DNA of 64,000 bases from Trinickia soli. Its GTDB lineage: Bacteria; Pseudomonadota; Gammaproteobacteria; Burkholderiales; Burkholderiaceae. Both the position numbers and the translations under genes were made by a program. Within the stretch, counting starts at the first letter, position 1, and every line of letters begins with the position of its first letter. The notes below the pieces were generated by a model. The model was not told the DNA's origin. It searched no databases and saw only the letters and a program-made list of their open reading frames with translations. The stretch spans positions 248,001 through 312,000 of the forward strand of contig NZ_PNYB01000004.1 in assembly GCF_002879855.1 (NCBI RefSeq), in the 5' to 3' direction. Below are positions 9,720 to 20,000 of the stretch, in pieces.

Positions 9720-10367
9720 CTATAGGGGCGGCTCGACCGGACGGCGGGCCGGAGCGGTCGCCGGGCCCTGCGGGGCGACTACGCCCATCGAGACGATGTA
9801 CTTGAGGGCGGCGTCGACGGTCATGTCGAGCTCGATGACCTCTGCTTTGGGCACCATCAGGAAAAAGCCCGAAGTCGGATTCGGCGTCGTGGGCACGTAG
9901 ACGCTCACGTGCTCCTCTTGCAGATGATTGACGACATCGCCGCCAGGCGTACCGGTCAAAAACGCGATCGTGTACGAGCCGTGGCGCGGGTATTCGATCA
10001 GCAACGCCTTGCGGAAAGCATTGCCGCTGCTCGAAAGCAGCGTATCCGACACCTGCTTCACGCTCGTATAGAGCGGGCCGACGATCGGAATATGCCGCAC
10101 GATCGCATCCCACCACGTCACGAGCTTTTGGCCGACGAAGTTCTGCGTGAACAGGCCCACGACGAAGATGAACGCGAGCGTCAGCAACGCGCCGACGCCG
10201 GGCAGGTGAAAGCCGAACAACCGCTCGGGCTGCCACGACGCGGGCAACAGCAACAGCGTCTGATCCATCGTGCCGATGATGAGCCCCAGCACCCAAAGCG
10301 TAATCGCCAGGGGCACGAGAACCAGCAGGCCGGTCAGGAACACGGATTTCAGCGTCGTCTTTTTCAT
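9720..10367 (-). CDS. DUF502 family membrane protein
   Basis: 215 residues. Two hydrophobic spans are visible: residues 7-33 (VFLTGLLVLVPLAITLWVLG) and about 56-78 (GVGALLTLAFIFVVGLFTQ). They are followed by the family hallmarks IPIVGPLYTSVKQVSDTL and VPTTPNPTSGFFLMV. DUF502 proteins are inner-membrane proteins of unknown function, often beside aspS in betaproteobacteria, as here. The C-terminus ends in a proline/alanine-rich cytosolic tail. It lies between the zinc-ribbon gene and aspS with short gaps, suggesting one transcript. No specific function can be assigned. Confidence 0.9.
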   Translation of the reverse strand: MKKTTLKSVFLTGLLVLVPLAITLWVLGLIIGTMDQTLLLLPASWQPERLFGFHLPGVGALLTLAFIFVVGLFTQNFVGQKLVTWWDAIVRHIPIVGPLYTSVKQVSDTLLSSSGNAFRKALLIEYPRHGSYTIAFLTGTPGGDVVNHLQEEHVSVYVPTTPNPTSGFFLMVPKAEVIELDMTVDAALKYIVSMGVVAPQGPATAPARRPVEPPL

Positions 10368-10514
10368 GTTTACCGCCAGAGAACCGCTTTGGAAAATAGT
10401 CGCGCGTTGGCTCGCGCCTGAGCGGGCCGGGGACCGATGCGCGCGTTGACCTCCCGGCGCGCGGCGCGAAACGCGCGCCGCTGCGGACGGCGGCGCGTGC
10501 CGACGATGCGATGC

Positions 10515-10850
10515 TTAGGCGTCGCTCGCGGCCGGGGCACTGCTGGCGGCCGGTGGCGCCGCGGTGCTGCTTTCCGACTTCGCCTCGGCCTTCCCCTCGG
10601 CCTTCGCTTCGGGCTTGGCCTCCGACTGAGACGACGCGGCGCCAGCCGACGCATTCGAACCGTTCGAGCCACCACGGAAATCGGTGACGTACCAGCCCGA
10701 GCCCTTCAGCTGGAAGCCCGCGGCCGTTACCTGTTTACGGAACGAGTCCTTCTCGCATTGCGGACATTGAGTCAGCGGCGCATCGCTCATCTTCTGGAGC
10801 ACATCTTTCTGAAAGCCGCACGATTCGCAACGATAGGCGTAGATCGGCAT
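10515..10850 (-). CDS. FmdB-family zinc-ribbon regulatory protein
   Basis: 111 residues from MPIYAYRCESCGF. The frame is open further upstream, but this start matches the family. Two CxxC knuckles (CESC near residue 9 and CPQC near residue 29) form a rubredoxin-like zinc ribbon. The middle carries the family motif FQLKGSGWYVTDF, followed by a long low-complexity Ala/Glu/Ser/Lys tail. FmdB was named as a putative regulator of formamidase, and most homologues have no known role. It heads the FmdB-DUF502-aspS minus-strand group. A consensus -10 box lies about 55 bases upstream. Confidence 0.9.
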   Translation of the reverse strand: MPIYAYRCESCGFQKDVLQKMSDAPLTQCPQCEKDSFRKQVTAAGFQLKGSGWYVTDFRGGSNGSNASAGAASSQSEAKPEAKAEGKAEAKSESSTAAPPAASSAPAASDA

Positions 10851-10907
10851 GATTCTGTTCCCGACTATTTCCGACAAAAAAACGGTTGAGCGCTTGCAAA
10901 GCGTTGA

Positions 10908-10913
10908 ATTATA
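10908..10913 (-). promoter_or_regulatory. Putative -10 box for the zinc-ribbon/DUF502/aspS unit
   Basis: The minus strand reads TATAAT here, 57 bases before the ATG of the zinc-ribbon gene. No good -35 hexamer is found at standard spacing, so the call rests on the perfect -10, the intergenic position and the plausible leader length. Confidence 0.45.
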
Positions 10914-11074
10914 GCCGCATTTGGCCGTATTCCGGCTGACACGGCGAAGCCCCACGGCCAGGGGTGAATGCTGGCGCGGTTTGCCACATGGGGACGAAGA
11001 TGCCGAAAATCAACCCCATCGAACCGCCAGGCCGGCTGGCAGCGGATCGCCCCGAAGCGGGCAGCGGGCAGCGC

Positions 11075-11740
11075 TCAGCGCCTGCGCCAGGTCATCCAGC
11101 GCTCGCGCCCGGAGAACACCGAGATCGAATCGGTGACGGCTTCGTCTTCGACCAGTTCGAACGAGGGCCCGAGCAACGCATCGAGTTCGGCCCGCGAAAT
11201 ACCGAACGGCGGCCCCTTGGGGGAATCCCCGAAGAAAAAGAGGCCCGCCAGCAATCCACCCGGAGCAAGCAATTCGGCCATGCGGCTCGCATAGTCTGCG
11301 CGGCGAGACGGCGGCAGCGCGCACAGAAACGCACGCTCGTAGATCCAGCCGGGCGCGAACGGTGGGCGATAGTTGAAGAAATCGGCCTGCTCGACGAGCC
11401 CGGCCTGGGTCCCCAACTGCTTGCGCGCGACCGCCACGGCGTCCGCGGAAAAATCGATCGCGCGCACAGTCCATCCGGCTTCCGCCAACGCGAGCGCTTC
11501 GTACGCGCTGCCGCACCCCGGGATCAGCACGGGCCGCGGCGCGGAGCGTGCGACAAAAGCCGAGAACGACGCGGGCACCCCCGCCTGATCCCACGGCGTG
11601 AAGCCCTGGCGGAACCGCTCGTCCCAGAACTCGGCCGTGTTCGGATCGCGCGTCGAAAACACGGGCGCCGCCCCAACGCCGGCCGGGGCGGGCGTGGCTG
11701 CGGATGCGTCGTTGCCGGCAGCCGTAATGGACTTGCTCAT
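11075..11740 (-). CDS. SAM-dependent methyltransferase, TPMT (thiopurine S-methyltransferase) family
   Basis: 221 residues from MSKSITAAGNDA; a longer in-frame ORF has no family support. After a ~25-residue low-complexity leader, the fold begins with AEFWDERFRQGFTPWDQAG, the TPMT-family opening. SAM motif I is LIPGCGSAYEALAL near residue 72, and the acidic residue after strand 2 is in VRAIDFSADAV. Members methylate thiol or halide substrates, or are of unknown specificity. The gene follows ubiB by four bases on the same strand, so it is probably co-transcribed with ubiJ-ubiB, although no ubiquinone role is known for the family. Confidence 0.87.
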   Translation of the reverse strand: MSKSITAAGNDASAATPAPAGVGAAPVFSTRDPNTAEFWDERFRQGFTPWDQAGVPASFSAFVARSAPRPVLIPGCGSAYEALALAEAGWTVRAIDFSADAVAVARKQLGTQAGLVEQADFFNYRPPFAPGWIYERAFLCALPPSRRADYASRMAELLAPGGLLAGLFFFGDSPKGPPFGISRAELDALLGPSFELVEDEAVTDSISVFSGRERWMTWRRR

Positions 11741-11744
11741 CGCA

Positions 11745-13322
11745 TCAAGCCCCATAGGCGAAAGCCAACCATGCGCGCGCGAGCACGACGCCCGCGCCCA
11801 TGGCCACGCCAAATACGAGCAGCGCCTGCAGCAGCCGGTTCGTGCGCTTTTGCTCGAGCAGCAGCAGCTTGATGGCCGCGTCGTGCATGCCGCGCGCGCC
11901 GTCGTGCCGCTCAGCGAGCAGGTGATGGACGAGCCGCGGCAGTTGCGGCAACGTCTTGCTCCACTGCGGCGCCTCGACTTTGAGCCGCTCGTACCAGCCG
12001 CGCCAGCCGATCTGCTCGTTCATCCACCGCTCGAGGTAAGGCTTGGCCGTCTTCCAGAGGTCCAGTTCGGGGTCGAGCGACCGACCGAGGCCTTCGACGT
12101 TGAGCATCGTCTTTTGCAACAACACGAGTTGCGGCTGGATTTCGACATTGAAGCGGCGCGACGTAGAGAACAGCCGCAGCAACACCTGTCCGAGCGAGAT
12201 ATCTTTGAGCGCGCGATCGAAATAGGGCTCGCAGACAGCGCGAATCGCGCTTTCGAGTTCTTCGACGCGCGTATTGGGCGGCACCCACCCCGACTCGAGG
12301 TGCAGCGTGGCCACGCGGTGGTAGTCGCGCTTGAAGAAGGCGAGAAAGTTCTGCGCCAGGTAATTTTTGTCGAAATCCGACAGCGCGCCGATGATGCCGA
12401 AGTCCAGCGCGATGTACCGCCCGAAATGCGCCGGATCGAGGCTTACCTGAATGTTGCCCGGATGCATGTCGGCGTGAAAGAAGCCGTCGCGAAACACCTG
12501 CGTAAAGAAAATCTCGACGCCCTCCCGCGCAAGCTTCGGAATGTCGACGCCCGCCGCCCGTAGCGTCTCGACCTGGCTGATCGGCACGCCGACCATGCGC
12601 TCCATGACGAGGACATTCTGTGTGCAGAACTCCCAATACATCTCGGGCACGAGCAACAGGTCGAGCGCAAGGAAGTTGCGCCGAAGCTGGCTGCCGTTCG
12701 CGGCCTCGCGCATGAGGTCGAGCTCGTCATGCAGGTACTTGTCGAATTCGGCAACGACCTCGCGCGGCTTGAGGCGCTTGCCGTCGGCCCAGAGCCGTTC
12801 CGCCCACGTGGCGAGGTCGCGCAACAAGGCGAGATCCGAATCGATGACGGGCAGCATGTTCGGCCGCAGCACTTTGATCGCAACGTCCTTGCCGGCATGT
12901 TGGCCCGACCGGACCTTCGCGAAATGCACCTGCGCGATCGAGGCGCTCGCCACCGGCACGCGCTCGAACTCGTCGAACAGCACGTCGACGCGCGCGCCTA
13001 GCGACTTTTCGATGATGTCGATCGCGACCGCCGAATCGAACGGCGGCACCTGATCCTGCAGCTTGGCCAGTTCGATGGCCACGTCGGCCGAGAGCAGATC
13101 GCGACGCGTCGACAGCACCTGCCCGAACTTCACGAAGATCGGCCCGAGGCTTTCGAGGGCGAGCCGCAAGCGCACGGCCGGCGGCGACTTGAAACGGCGC
13201 CCGATCGTGGCGATGCGCACAAGGACGCGCACGCGGCGGTCGCTGATGCGGCTGAGCATCATTTCGTCGAGCCCGAAGCGCACGACGGTGTACGCAATCT
13301 TGAAGAAACGCAATAGACGCAT
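11745..13322 (-). CDS. ubiB: UbiB atypical kinase of ubiquinone biosynthesis
   Basis: 525 residues. UbiB is a membrane-associated atypical protein kinase-like ATPase needed for ubiquinone synthesis. Family signatures are [16 protein letters not shown] (KxGQ motif, near residue 70), [17 protein letters not shown] near residue 285 and IALDFGIIG soon after. The C-terminus ends in hydrophobic spans ([17 protein letters not shown]) that anchor it in the membrane. It lies 15 bases after ubiJ on the same strand, and ubiE is one gene further upstream, so the ubiquinone genes are clustered. Confidence 0.96.
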   Translation of the reverse strand: MRLLRFFKIAYTVVRFGLDEMMLSRISDRRVRVLVRIATIGRRFKSPPAVRLRLALESLGPIFVKFGQVLSTRRDLLSADVAIELAKLQDQVPPFDSAVAIDIIEKSLGARVDVLFDEFERVPVASASIAQVHFAKVRSGQHAGKDVAIKVLRPNMLPVIDSDLALLRDLATWAERLWADGKRLKPREVVAEFDKYLHDELDLMREAANGSQLRRNFLALDLLLVPEMYWEFCTQNVLVMERMVGVPISQVETLRAAGVDIPKLAREGVEIFFTQVFRDGFFHADMHPGNIQVSLDPAHFGRYIALDFGIIGALSDFDKNYLAQNFLAFFKRDYHRVATLHLESGWVPPNTRVEELESAIRAVCEPYFDRALKDISLGQVLLRLFSTSRRFNVEIQPQLVLLQKTMLNVEGLGRSLDPELDLWKTAKPYLERWMNEQIGWRGWYERLKVEAPQWSKTLPQLPRLVHHLLAERHDGARGMHDAAIKLLLLEQKRTNRLLQALLVFGVAMGAGVVLARAWLAFAYGA

Positions 13323-13337
13323 GGCGGGCCCGCGAAC

Positions 13338-13964
13338 TTAACGTACGCGGCGCAACGCGCCTGCCTGCCGTGCGATCGCCTGCTGGTCGACGCGATCGAT
13401 GCGCTTTTCGACTCGCGCGAGCGCATCGCGGGCGCGTGCGAGTTCCGCATTGAACGTATCGAGCGCGCCGCGACGCACGAGCTGCGGGCTTTCGTCGAGC
13501 AGATATTCCGCCAGCGAATCGCGCACGCTGCGACCGGCGCGCAGCGCGTGCTCGCCCGCTGCGCGCACGAGCTCCGCGGCGCGATGCGCGGGGGCATCCC
13601 CGATCAGTTTGGCCAGGTCCTCTTCGGGCTCCCAGCGCAGATGCTCGGCCAGCTTCGCAAGCTGAGTGGCGAATTCGGCGTCGCCCTCGATTTTCACGTG
13701 CTTCATCACGGCCGCCTGCCCGCCCTGCATGAAAGCGGGGAGCGCATCGGTCCCGATCGCGAGCGAGACATCGACGGCTTTCGCATCGATTTCGTCAACG
13801 GCGCTCAGATATCCCTCGGACTCGACGGCGAAGGTCAACACGATCGAGGAAAACGAAATGCGAGCCGTCTTGCCCGCATACGGCGCCAGGCGTTGGCGCG
13901 CCCACGCTTCGCGAGCGAGCAAATGGTTGACGGCGGCAGCAAAGGGCTTGGCGGCAAGAGTCAT
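13338..13964 (-). CDS. ubiJ: UbiJ, SCP2-domain ubiquinone accessory factor
   Basis: 208 residues. The N-terminal SCP2-like lipid-binding domain spans about residues 15-115 (VNHLLAREAWARQRLAPYAGKT is typical). A helical C-terminal region with the motif VRDSLAEYLLDESPQLV follows. UbiJ organises the Ubi metabolon and binds lipid intermediates. It precedes ubiB in the usual order. The start codon is only 11 bases after the A/T-run of a terminator-like hairpin (13976-14009), and no good Shine-Dalgarno is visible. Expression is therefore likely controlled in that leader. Confidence 0.92.
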   Translation of the reverse strand: MTLAAKPFAAAVNHLLAREAWARQRLAPYAGKTARISFSSIVLTFAVESEGYLSAVDEIDAKAVDVSLAIGTDALPAFMQGGQAAVMKHVKIEGDAEFATQLAKLAEHLRWEPEEDLAKLIGDAPAHRAAELVRAAGEHALRAGRSVRDSLAEYLLDESPQLVRRGALDTFNAELARARDALARVEKRIDRVDQQAIARQAGALRRVR

Positions 13965-13975
13965 CGGGTAGTAAT

Positions 13976-14009
13976 AAAAAGCCCGCGCCGACGGTAGCCG
14001 ATGCGGGCC
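13976..14009 (-). terminator. Terminator or attenuator hairpin between the Tim44 gene and ubiJ
   Basis: On the minus strand the stem GCCCGC (14003-14008) / GCGGGC (13981-13986), with further pairing inside, is followed directly by TTTTT (13976-13980). It is well placed to end the ubiE-Tim44 transcript. It also lies immediately before the ubiJ start codon at 13964, leaving almost no room for a separate promoter. Confidence 0.75.
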
Positions 14010-14121
14010 TCTATTGTAGCGCCCGATGCCGCGGCGCTAACGTCGGTCGATCAGCCCGGCCCGAACGGCCCGGACGGAAAGGCCCGGACCAGACGGCCCC
14101 GACCCCGCGGCCTGCCCGATA

Positions 14122-15138
14122 TCAATGTGCGATCGCCTGCTCGATGCCCGCCAGCAGCCACCCGTCGCCGCCCCGCTTCGCCTTGACCAACTGCCAAGTT
14201 TCGGCGAACGGCTGCGCCGCGTGGCCGGCCACCTCGCGAATCAATCCGCTGTAGCGAACGCTCGCGCGATACTCGAGCGCATCTTCCGCGAGATCGACGA
14301 GATCTGCGTTCAGTTGCACGACATCGGTCTGATGCCGCTCGCCTGCCTGCGCGGCGTGGTCGAGCTTCAGTTCGGCGAAGATCTCCGGCGTCGAGAATGC
14401 TCGGATGTCATCCAGATTGCCGGCATCCCACGCGGCTTGGAGACGCACGAAATTGACCTTGGCGTGATGCAGGAACGCTGCCTCGTCGAAATCGGCCGGA
14501 CGAGCAAATGCCGCATGCCCCGCTTCCACCACGGCAGGCGCGGCAGCCGCGCTCGAACCCGGGCCGCCTGCCGGAGCCGGTTGGCCCGAAAACACATCGC
14601 GCAGCATGGGCGACGGGCCGCCGGCTGCCGCCAGCGCGGGCGTTTCGTTCCTGCGACGAAGCGACAGCAGCTTGCGCACGACCCAAATGCCGATCAGCGC
14701 CATCAACGCCACGACAATGACGTTTGCCATGGCGCCCGCGAACGCCGCGCCAAGACCGAAGTGGGAGAGCAGCGCCGCGATGCCAAGACCGGCTGCGAGA
14801 CCAGCGATCGGCCCGAGCCAACGCGAACGAGCAGGCGTCGCAGCCGGCGCGCTTTGAGGGTTCTGAGCCCGCTGCGCCTGCGCACCGGCCGGCGACTGGG
14901 CGCCGGACTGCGCAGAGCGCGACGATTGCGACGATTGAGCGCCCGCGGGCGAGACGTCGCGCTGGACGGTGGCCTGCGATTGCCGACCGATGCTACGGCC
15001 GCCGCCCATTCGTTTGGCTTCGGCATCGAGCGTCGCGAGCGTGCCCGCTGCCAGCATCGTGGCTACGGCAAAGAGCCGGATCCGCTTCGTAAAATGCAAT
15101 GAAAGCTGTTTGGAAGTTTTCGGAAGCGAATCGGCCAT
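14122..15138 (-). CDS. Tim44-like domain protein, membrane-anchored
   Basis: 338 residues. After a basic start, a hydrophobic segment (IRLFAVATMLAAGTLATLDAEA, residues 21-42) looks like a signal or anchor. A long Ser/Gln/Ala-rich linker with MGGGRSIGRQ follows, then two hydrophobic spans near residues 110-155 (IAGLAAGLGIAALLSHFG and NVIVVALMALIGIWVV). A C-terminal Tim44/TIM44-like domain spans about 210-338 (DEAAFLHHAKVNFVRLQAAWD). Bacterial members are uncharacterised inner-membrane proteins. It lies 36 bases after ubiE and ends before a terminator, so ubiE and this gene may form one unit. Confidence 0.88.
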   Translation of the reverse strand: MADSLPKTSKQLSLHFTKRIRLFAVATMLAAGTLATLDAEAKRMGGGRSIGRQSQATVQRDVSPAGAQSSQSSRSAQSGAQSPAGAQAQRAQNPQSAPAATPARSRWLGPIAGLAAGLGIAALLSHFGLGAAFAGAMANVIVVALMALIGIWVVRKLLSLRRRNETPALAAAGGPSPMLRDVFSGQPAPAGGPGSSAAAAPAVVEAGHAAFARPADFDEAAFLHHAKVNFVRLQAAWDAGNLDDIRAFSTPEIFAELKLDHAAQAGERHQTDVVQLNADLVDLAEDALEYRASVRYSGLIREVAGHAAQPFAETWQLVKAKRGGDGWLLAGIEQAIAH

Positions 15139-15174
15139 GTTGGTATTCCCTATAAAAACAATGAGTTAGGGGCG

Positions 15175-15906
15175 CTAGTATTTCACCCCCACGTGCAAGG
15201 CTACCACGCCAGCTGACAAATTGTAATATTTCACGTTGTCGAGCCCCGCCTGCTCCATCATCGTTTTCAACGTGTCCTGATCCGGGTGCATCCGAATGGA
15301 CTCCGCCAGATAGCGGTAACTGTCGGCATCTTTTGCGAATCTATCGCCAAGCCACGGCAATACCTTGAAGGAATACACGTCGTACGCCTTCTTCAACGGC
15401 TCCCAGACTTTCGAGAATTCGAGTACGAGCAGGCGGCCGCCGGGCTTGAGCACGCGCCGCATCTCAGAAAGCGCCACTTCCTTGCGAGTCATGTTGCGCA
15501 GCCCGAAGGCCACCGTCGCCACATCGAAGTAGTTGTCGGGGAACGGGATTTTCTCCGCGTCGCACAGCAGCGCCGGCGTGACGAGGCCGCGATCGAGCAG
15601 GCGGTCGCGGCCGACGCGCAGCATCGATTCGTTGATGTCGGTCAGCCAGACCTCGCCCGTCGGTCCCGCCTGCTTCGCGAATGCCTTGGACAGATCGCCC
15701 GTGCCGCCCGCGATGTCGAGCACCCTGAACCCGGGGCGCACCTTCGCCTGAGCAATCGTGAACTGCTTCCAGACGCGATGCAGCCCGCCCGACATCAGGT
15801 CGTTCATCAGGTCGTAATTGCTGGCGACAGAGTGAAATACGCCCGCCACCTTCTTCGCTTTGTCCTGCTCGTCGACGGTTTCGAAGCCGAAGTGGGTCTT
15901 GCTCAT
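15175..15906 (-). CDS. ubiE: Demethylmenaquinone/2-octaprenyl-6-methoxybenzoquinol C-methyltransferase
   Basis: 243 residues from [19 protein letters not shown]. The ATG is preceded by a GGAGG ribosome site at 15916-15920. It is a class I SAM methyltransferase with motif [16 protein letters not shown] near residue 70 and family signatures [16 protein letters not shown] (N-terminal) and [14 protein letters not shown]. UbiE adds the C-methyl group in ubiquinone (and menaquinone) synthesis. It clusters with ubiJ and ubiB. Its promoter region contains a 10-base tandem duplication. Confidence 0.96.
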   Translation of the reverse strand: MSKTHFGFETVDEQDKAKKVAGVFHSVASNYDLMNDLMSGGLHRVWKQFTIAQAKVRPGFRVLDIAGGTGDLSKAFAKQAGPTGEVWLTDINESMLRVGRDRLLDRGLVTPALLCDAEKIPFPDNYFDVATVAFGLRNMTRKEVALSEMRRVLKPGGRLLVLEFSKVWEPLKKAYDVYSFKVLPWLGDRFAKDADSYRYLAESIRMHPDQDTLKTMMEQAGLDNVKYYNLSAGVVALHVGVKY

Positions 15907-15927
15907 CGCGTTTATCCTCCGCGTATT

Positions 15928-15947
15928 CTCAAATAAGCTCAAATAAG
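15928..15947. repeat. Two tandem copies of a 10-base unit upstream of ubiE
   Basis: CTCAAATAAG occurs twice back to back at 15928-15937 and 15938-15947, just before the ubiE ribosome site. It is a locally AT-rich spot in the promoter region and may be a regulator site or a slippage product. Confidence 0.8.
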
Positions 15948-16052
15948 TGCGCGATCGTACCAGCGCGCAGCGCCGCCGCCATCGGACGGCTCGCCGCCAC
16001 CGGCCGCAACAGCACGGCGCGCGAAGGGAAGCGGCAACGTCATCGCTGCGTT

Positions 16053-16466
16053 TCAGTGGCAGTGGCCGCGCGCTGCGCCCGGCGCCGCCATCGGCGCGTC
16101 GCGCTCCACACCGGCCGCCGCGAGCTTGTCGAGGTAAGCCCGCCAGAGGTCGTCCTGCCGCGTCGCCAGCTCATAGAGTAGATCCCACGAGTAGATACCC
16201 GTCGAATGGCCGTCCGAGAAGGTCGGTTGCAGCGCATAGTTGCCCACCCCTTCGATCGAGACGATCGACACGTCGCGCTTGCCGGTCTGCAGCGTTTCCT
16301 GCCCCGGCCCGTGCCCGCGCACTTCGGCCGACGGCGAGTAGACGCGCATCAATTCGAACGGAATCCGGTAGCTTGCTCCGTCCGCATATTGCAACTCCAG
16401 CGCACGCGTTTTTGCATGAACGACGATGCCCGTGGGCACCGGCGTCTGCGAAGTCAGTCCGCTCAT
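16053..16466 (-). CDS. DUF971 domain protein
   Basis: 137 residues. The family core covers about residues 15-115: a start [20 protein letters not shown], then [20 protein letters not shown] and [22 protein letters not shown]971 (gamma-butyrobetaine hydroxylase N-like) proteins are small and linked to Fe-S or ApbC-like functions in some hosts; no role is proven. The C-terminus ends in His-rich GHCH. It is upstream of ubiE on the same strand, separated by about 150 bases. This DUF971-ubiE pairing recurs in betaproteobacteria. Confidence 0.9.
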   Translation of the reverse strand: MSGLTSQTPVPTGIVVHAKTRALELQYADGASYRIPFELMRVYSPSAEVRGHGPGQETLQTGKRDVSIVSIEGVGNYALQPTFSDGHSTGIYSWDLLYELATRQDDLWRAYLDKLAAAGVERDAPMAAPGAARGHCH

Positions 16467-16547
16467 GTCTTTGCCTCTCGTTCCTTATAGCGATCGCACC
16501 GCACTGCGCCACCCGGCGCCGCGGCGAAACGCACGCAAGCGCAGCGC

Positions 16548-16979
16548 TCACTCGCCCGCTTGCGCCATCTCCTGCCGCAGCGCGTCGGCGATCAGCGTCG
16601 CTTGCGCACGCCGCTGCGATAGAAGCGCCTCCGAGACGGACCGCTGGCGCGGCGCCCAGATCGGCTGAGGAAAATGCGCATCGTTCGTAAACCGCGGAAT
16701 GACGTGCCAATGCACATGCGGCACCTGATTGCCAAGGCTCGCGAGGTTCACCTTGACGGGCGCCAGCACGCGTCGTACCGCCCGCTCGGTCGCGTACACG
16801 GCCAGCATGACGCGCTGGCGCTCGTGCGGCTGCAGATCGGAGAATTCCGCGACGTGCGCGTTCCAAACCACCCGGCACAAGCCCGGATAGTCGTGCTCGT
16901 CGGCCAGAATGACGCGCAATGCATCGTCCTGCCAAAGCAGGACCCCGCCCTCTTCACGGCAAAATACGCAATCCATCAT
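16548..16979 (-). CDS. HIT-family nucleotide-binding hydrolase
   Basis: 143 residues from MMDCVFCREEGG; the second Met three bases on is an equal alternative. The catalytic histidine triad is seen in VPHVHWHVIPRF near residue 98. An N-terminal CxxC pair (CVFC) and the segment DEHDYPGLCRVVWNAHVAEF belong to the HIT proteins related to diadenosine tetraphosphate hydrolases. These enzymes hydrolyse nucleoside phosphoramidates or dinucleoside polyphosphates; the exact substrate is unknown. It lies about 50 bases downstream of the large FAD/Fe-S oxidoreductase gene and may share its transcript. Confidence 0.9.
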   Translation of the reverse strand: MMDCVFCREEGGVLLWQDDALRVILADEHDYPGLCRVVWNAHVAEFSDLQPHERQRVMLAVYATERAVRRVLAPVKVNLASLGNQVPHVHWHVIPRFTNDAHFPQPIWAPRQRSVSEALLSQRRAQATLIADALRQEMAQAGE

Positions 16980-17032
16980 CGCCCCTTGGCGTTCGACCTG
17001 CGTCGGTGAGCGCGACCTGCGCGTGGGCGCTA

Positions 17033-20000
17033 TTAGACCAGCACGCGCTCGATCCCGCCATTGTTCGCCCGCTCGACGTACTCGGCCATCCAGTTCTCTC
17101 CCAACACATGGCGCGCCATCTCGACGACGATGTAGTCGGCTTCGATGTTCGCGTCTTCGTTGTAGCGAGACAGCCCCTGCAGGCACGAAGGGCAGCTCGT
17201 CAGCACCTTGACGTCGGCCGCGCCGTTCCCGGCAGCGGTGGCGTCGGCCCCGTTACCGGCGGTCGAAGTCACCGCGATCTCGCGCAGCCTTGCCGCGCCC
17301 TTGCGGATTTCTTCTTCCTTACGGAAGCGCACCTGCGTCGAAATGTCCGGACGGGCCACGGCGAAGGTGCCCGACTCGCCGCAGCAGCGTTCGTTCTTCG
17401 CGATCTTGTAGCCGTCGTTGCTCGAACCCATCAATTCGTTGACGAGCTTGACCGGGTCCATCGTCTTGATCGGCGTGTGGCACGGGTCGTGGTACATGTA
17501 CCGCGTGCCCTTGACGCCGTCGAGCTTGATCCCTTTTTCGAGCAGGAACTCGTGGATGTCGATGATGCGGCAGCCCGGGAATATCTTCTCGAATTCGTAG
17601 CCGGCCAGCTGGTCGTAGCAGGTGCCGCACGACACCACGACCGTCTTGATGTCGAGGTAGTTGAGCGTATTGGCCACCCGGTGGAACAGCACGCGGTTGT
17701 CGGTGACGATCTGCTCGGCCTTGTCGTATTGCCCCGCGCCGCGTTGCGGGTAGCCGCAGCAGAGGTATCCGGGCGGCAACACGGTTTGCACGCCGGCCTC
17801 CCATAGCATCGCCTGCGTCGCCAGCCCCACCTGCGAGAACAGCCGCTCGGAGCCGCAGCCCGGGAAGTAGAACACCGCCTCCGAATCGACGGTCGTCGTC
17901 TTCGGATTGCGGATGATCGGCACGATCTTGTTGTCCTCGATGTCGAGCAGCGCGCGCGCCGTCTTCTTGGGCAGGTTGCCCGGCATCTTCTTATTGACGA
18001 AGTGGATCACCTGCTGGACCACAGGCGCCTTACCCGTCGTCGCCGGCGGATGCGCGGTCTGCTTCTTCGCGAAGTTCTTCAGCAGATCGTTGCCCAGCCG
18101 CTGCGCCTTGTAGCCGATCCCCATCATCGCCGTGCGCGCGAGGTTGATCGTCTGCGGATTGGTCGCATTGAGGAAGAACATGCCCGCGCTTGCGCCCGGA
18201 TTGAACTTCTTCTTGCCCATCTTGCGCAGCAGGTTGCGCATGTTCATCGACACGTCGCCGAAGTCGATTTTCACGGGGCACGGCGTCACGCACTTGTGGC
18301 AGACCGTGCAATGGTCCGCCACATCGTTGAACTCGTCCCAATGCTTGATCGATACGCCGCGACGCGTTTGCTCTTCATACAGGAACGCTTCGATCAGCAG
18401 CGACGTGGCCAGGATCTTGTTGCGCGGGCTATAGAGCAGGTTCGCGCGCGGCACGTGCGTCGCGCAGACGGGTTTGCACTTGCCGCAGCGCAAGCAGTCC
18501 TTCACCGAATCGGCGATCGCGCCGATGTCCGATTGCTGCATGATCAGCGATTCGTAGCCCATGAGGCCGAAGCTCGGCGTGTAGGCATTGCGCAAATCGG
18601 CGCCCGGCAGCAGTTTGCCCTTGTTGAAGCGGCCCTCCGGGTCGATACGCTCTTTGTAGGCGCGGAAATCGGCGATCTCGGCTTCCGTCAGGAATTCGAG
18701 CTTCGTAATGCCGATGCCGTGCTCGCCCGAGATCACGCCGTCAAGCGAGCGCGCGAGGTTCATGATGCGCTCGACCGCTTTGTGCGCGTCTTGCAGCATC
18801 TCGTAGTTGTCGGAGTTGACCGGGATGTTCGTGTGAACGTTGCCGTCGCCCGCATGCATGTGCAGCGCGACGAACACGCGGCCACGCAGCACGCGCTTGT
18901 GGATCGCCTGCGCTTCGTCGAGGATCGGCTTGAACTCGCCGCCGTTGAAGATCTGGCGCAGCTCCGCGCGGATTTCCTGCTTCCATGAGACGCGAATCGT
19001 TCGATCCTGCGTCACGTGGAAAACGCTCGCGTCCGGCTGGGCGTCCGCGCGATCGGCGAACTTTTCCGCGAGGGCCTCGTAGCCGAGTTGCACGAGATAA
19101 TGTTGCGCCTCGCGCAGCGACAGATCGAGCTTGTCGCGCAGGAACGTCCAGCGCCCACGCACGCGTTGCAAGAGTTCCAGCGCTTGCTGCACGCGGTCTT
19201 CGAGCAGCTCGGCGCTCGGGATTTCGTTTGCGTCGTCGGTCTTGCCGAGCGGCAGATTGCCGCCTTTGAAGAACGATTCGAGGGCGTCGATCAGTTGCAG
19301 CTTGTTCTTGATCGACAGCTCGATGTTGATGCGCTCGATGCCGTCGGTGTACTCGCCCATCCGGTTCAGCGGAATCACGACGTCTTCATTGATCTTGAAC
19401 GCATTCGTATGCTTGGCGATCGCGGCCGTGCGGCTACGGTCGAGCCAGAAGCGCTTGCGCGCTTCCGCGTTGACCGCCACGAAACCCTCGCCGCTCTTGC
19501 CGTTCGCCATGCGCACGACCTCCGACGTCGCCGCCGCTACCGCGTCAGCGTCGTCGCCGACGATATCGCCGATCAGCACCATCTTCGGAAACGCGTTGCG
19601 CTTGGACTTCGTCGCATAGCCGACCGCGCGCAGATAGCGCTCGTCGAGATGTTCGAGCCCGGCGAGGATGGCGCCGCCGCGCTTGGACGTCTCGAACAGG
19701 TAGTCCTTGATTTCGACGATGCTGGGAATCGCCTCGCGCGCCTGACCGAAGAATTCGAGGCAGACCGTGCGCGTGTGGGCCGGCATCTTGTGCAGCACCC
19801 AGCGCGCCGACGTGATCAAGCCGTCGCATCCTTCCTTCTGCACGCCGGGCAGGCCCGCCAGGAATTTGTCGGTCACGTCCTTGCCGAGTCCCTCCTTGCG
19901 GAAGCGCCGACCTTCGATCGAGAGCGTTTCCGTGCGCAGCAGGCGCTCGCCCGGACCGAAATTGCCGTCGAACCATTTCAGTTCGAAGCGCGCCACGTCG

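Noticed and set aside
7636-9900. A 754-codon plus-strand frame opposite aspS
   Set aside because: Antisense shadow of aspS, without a ribosome site or family resemblance.
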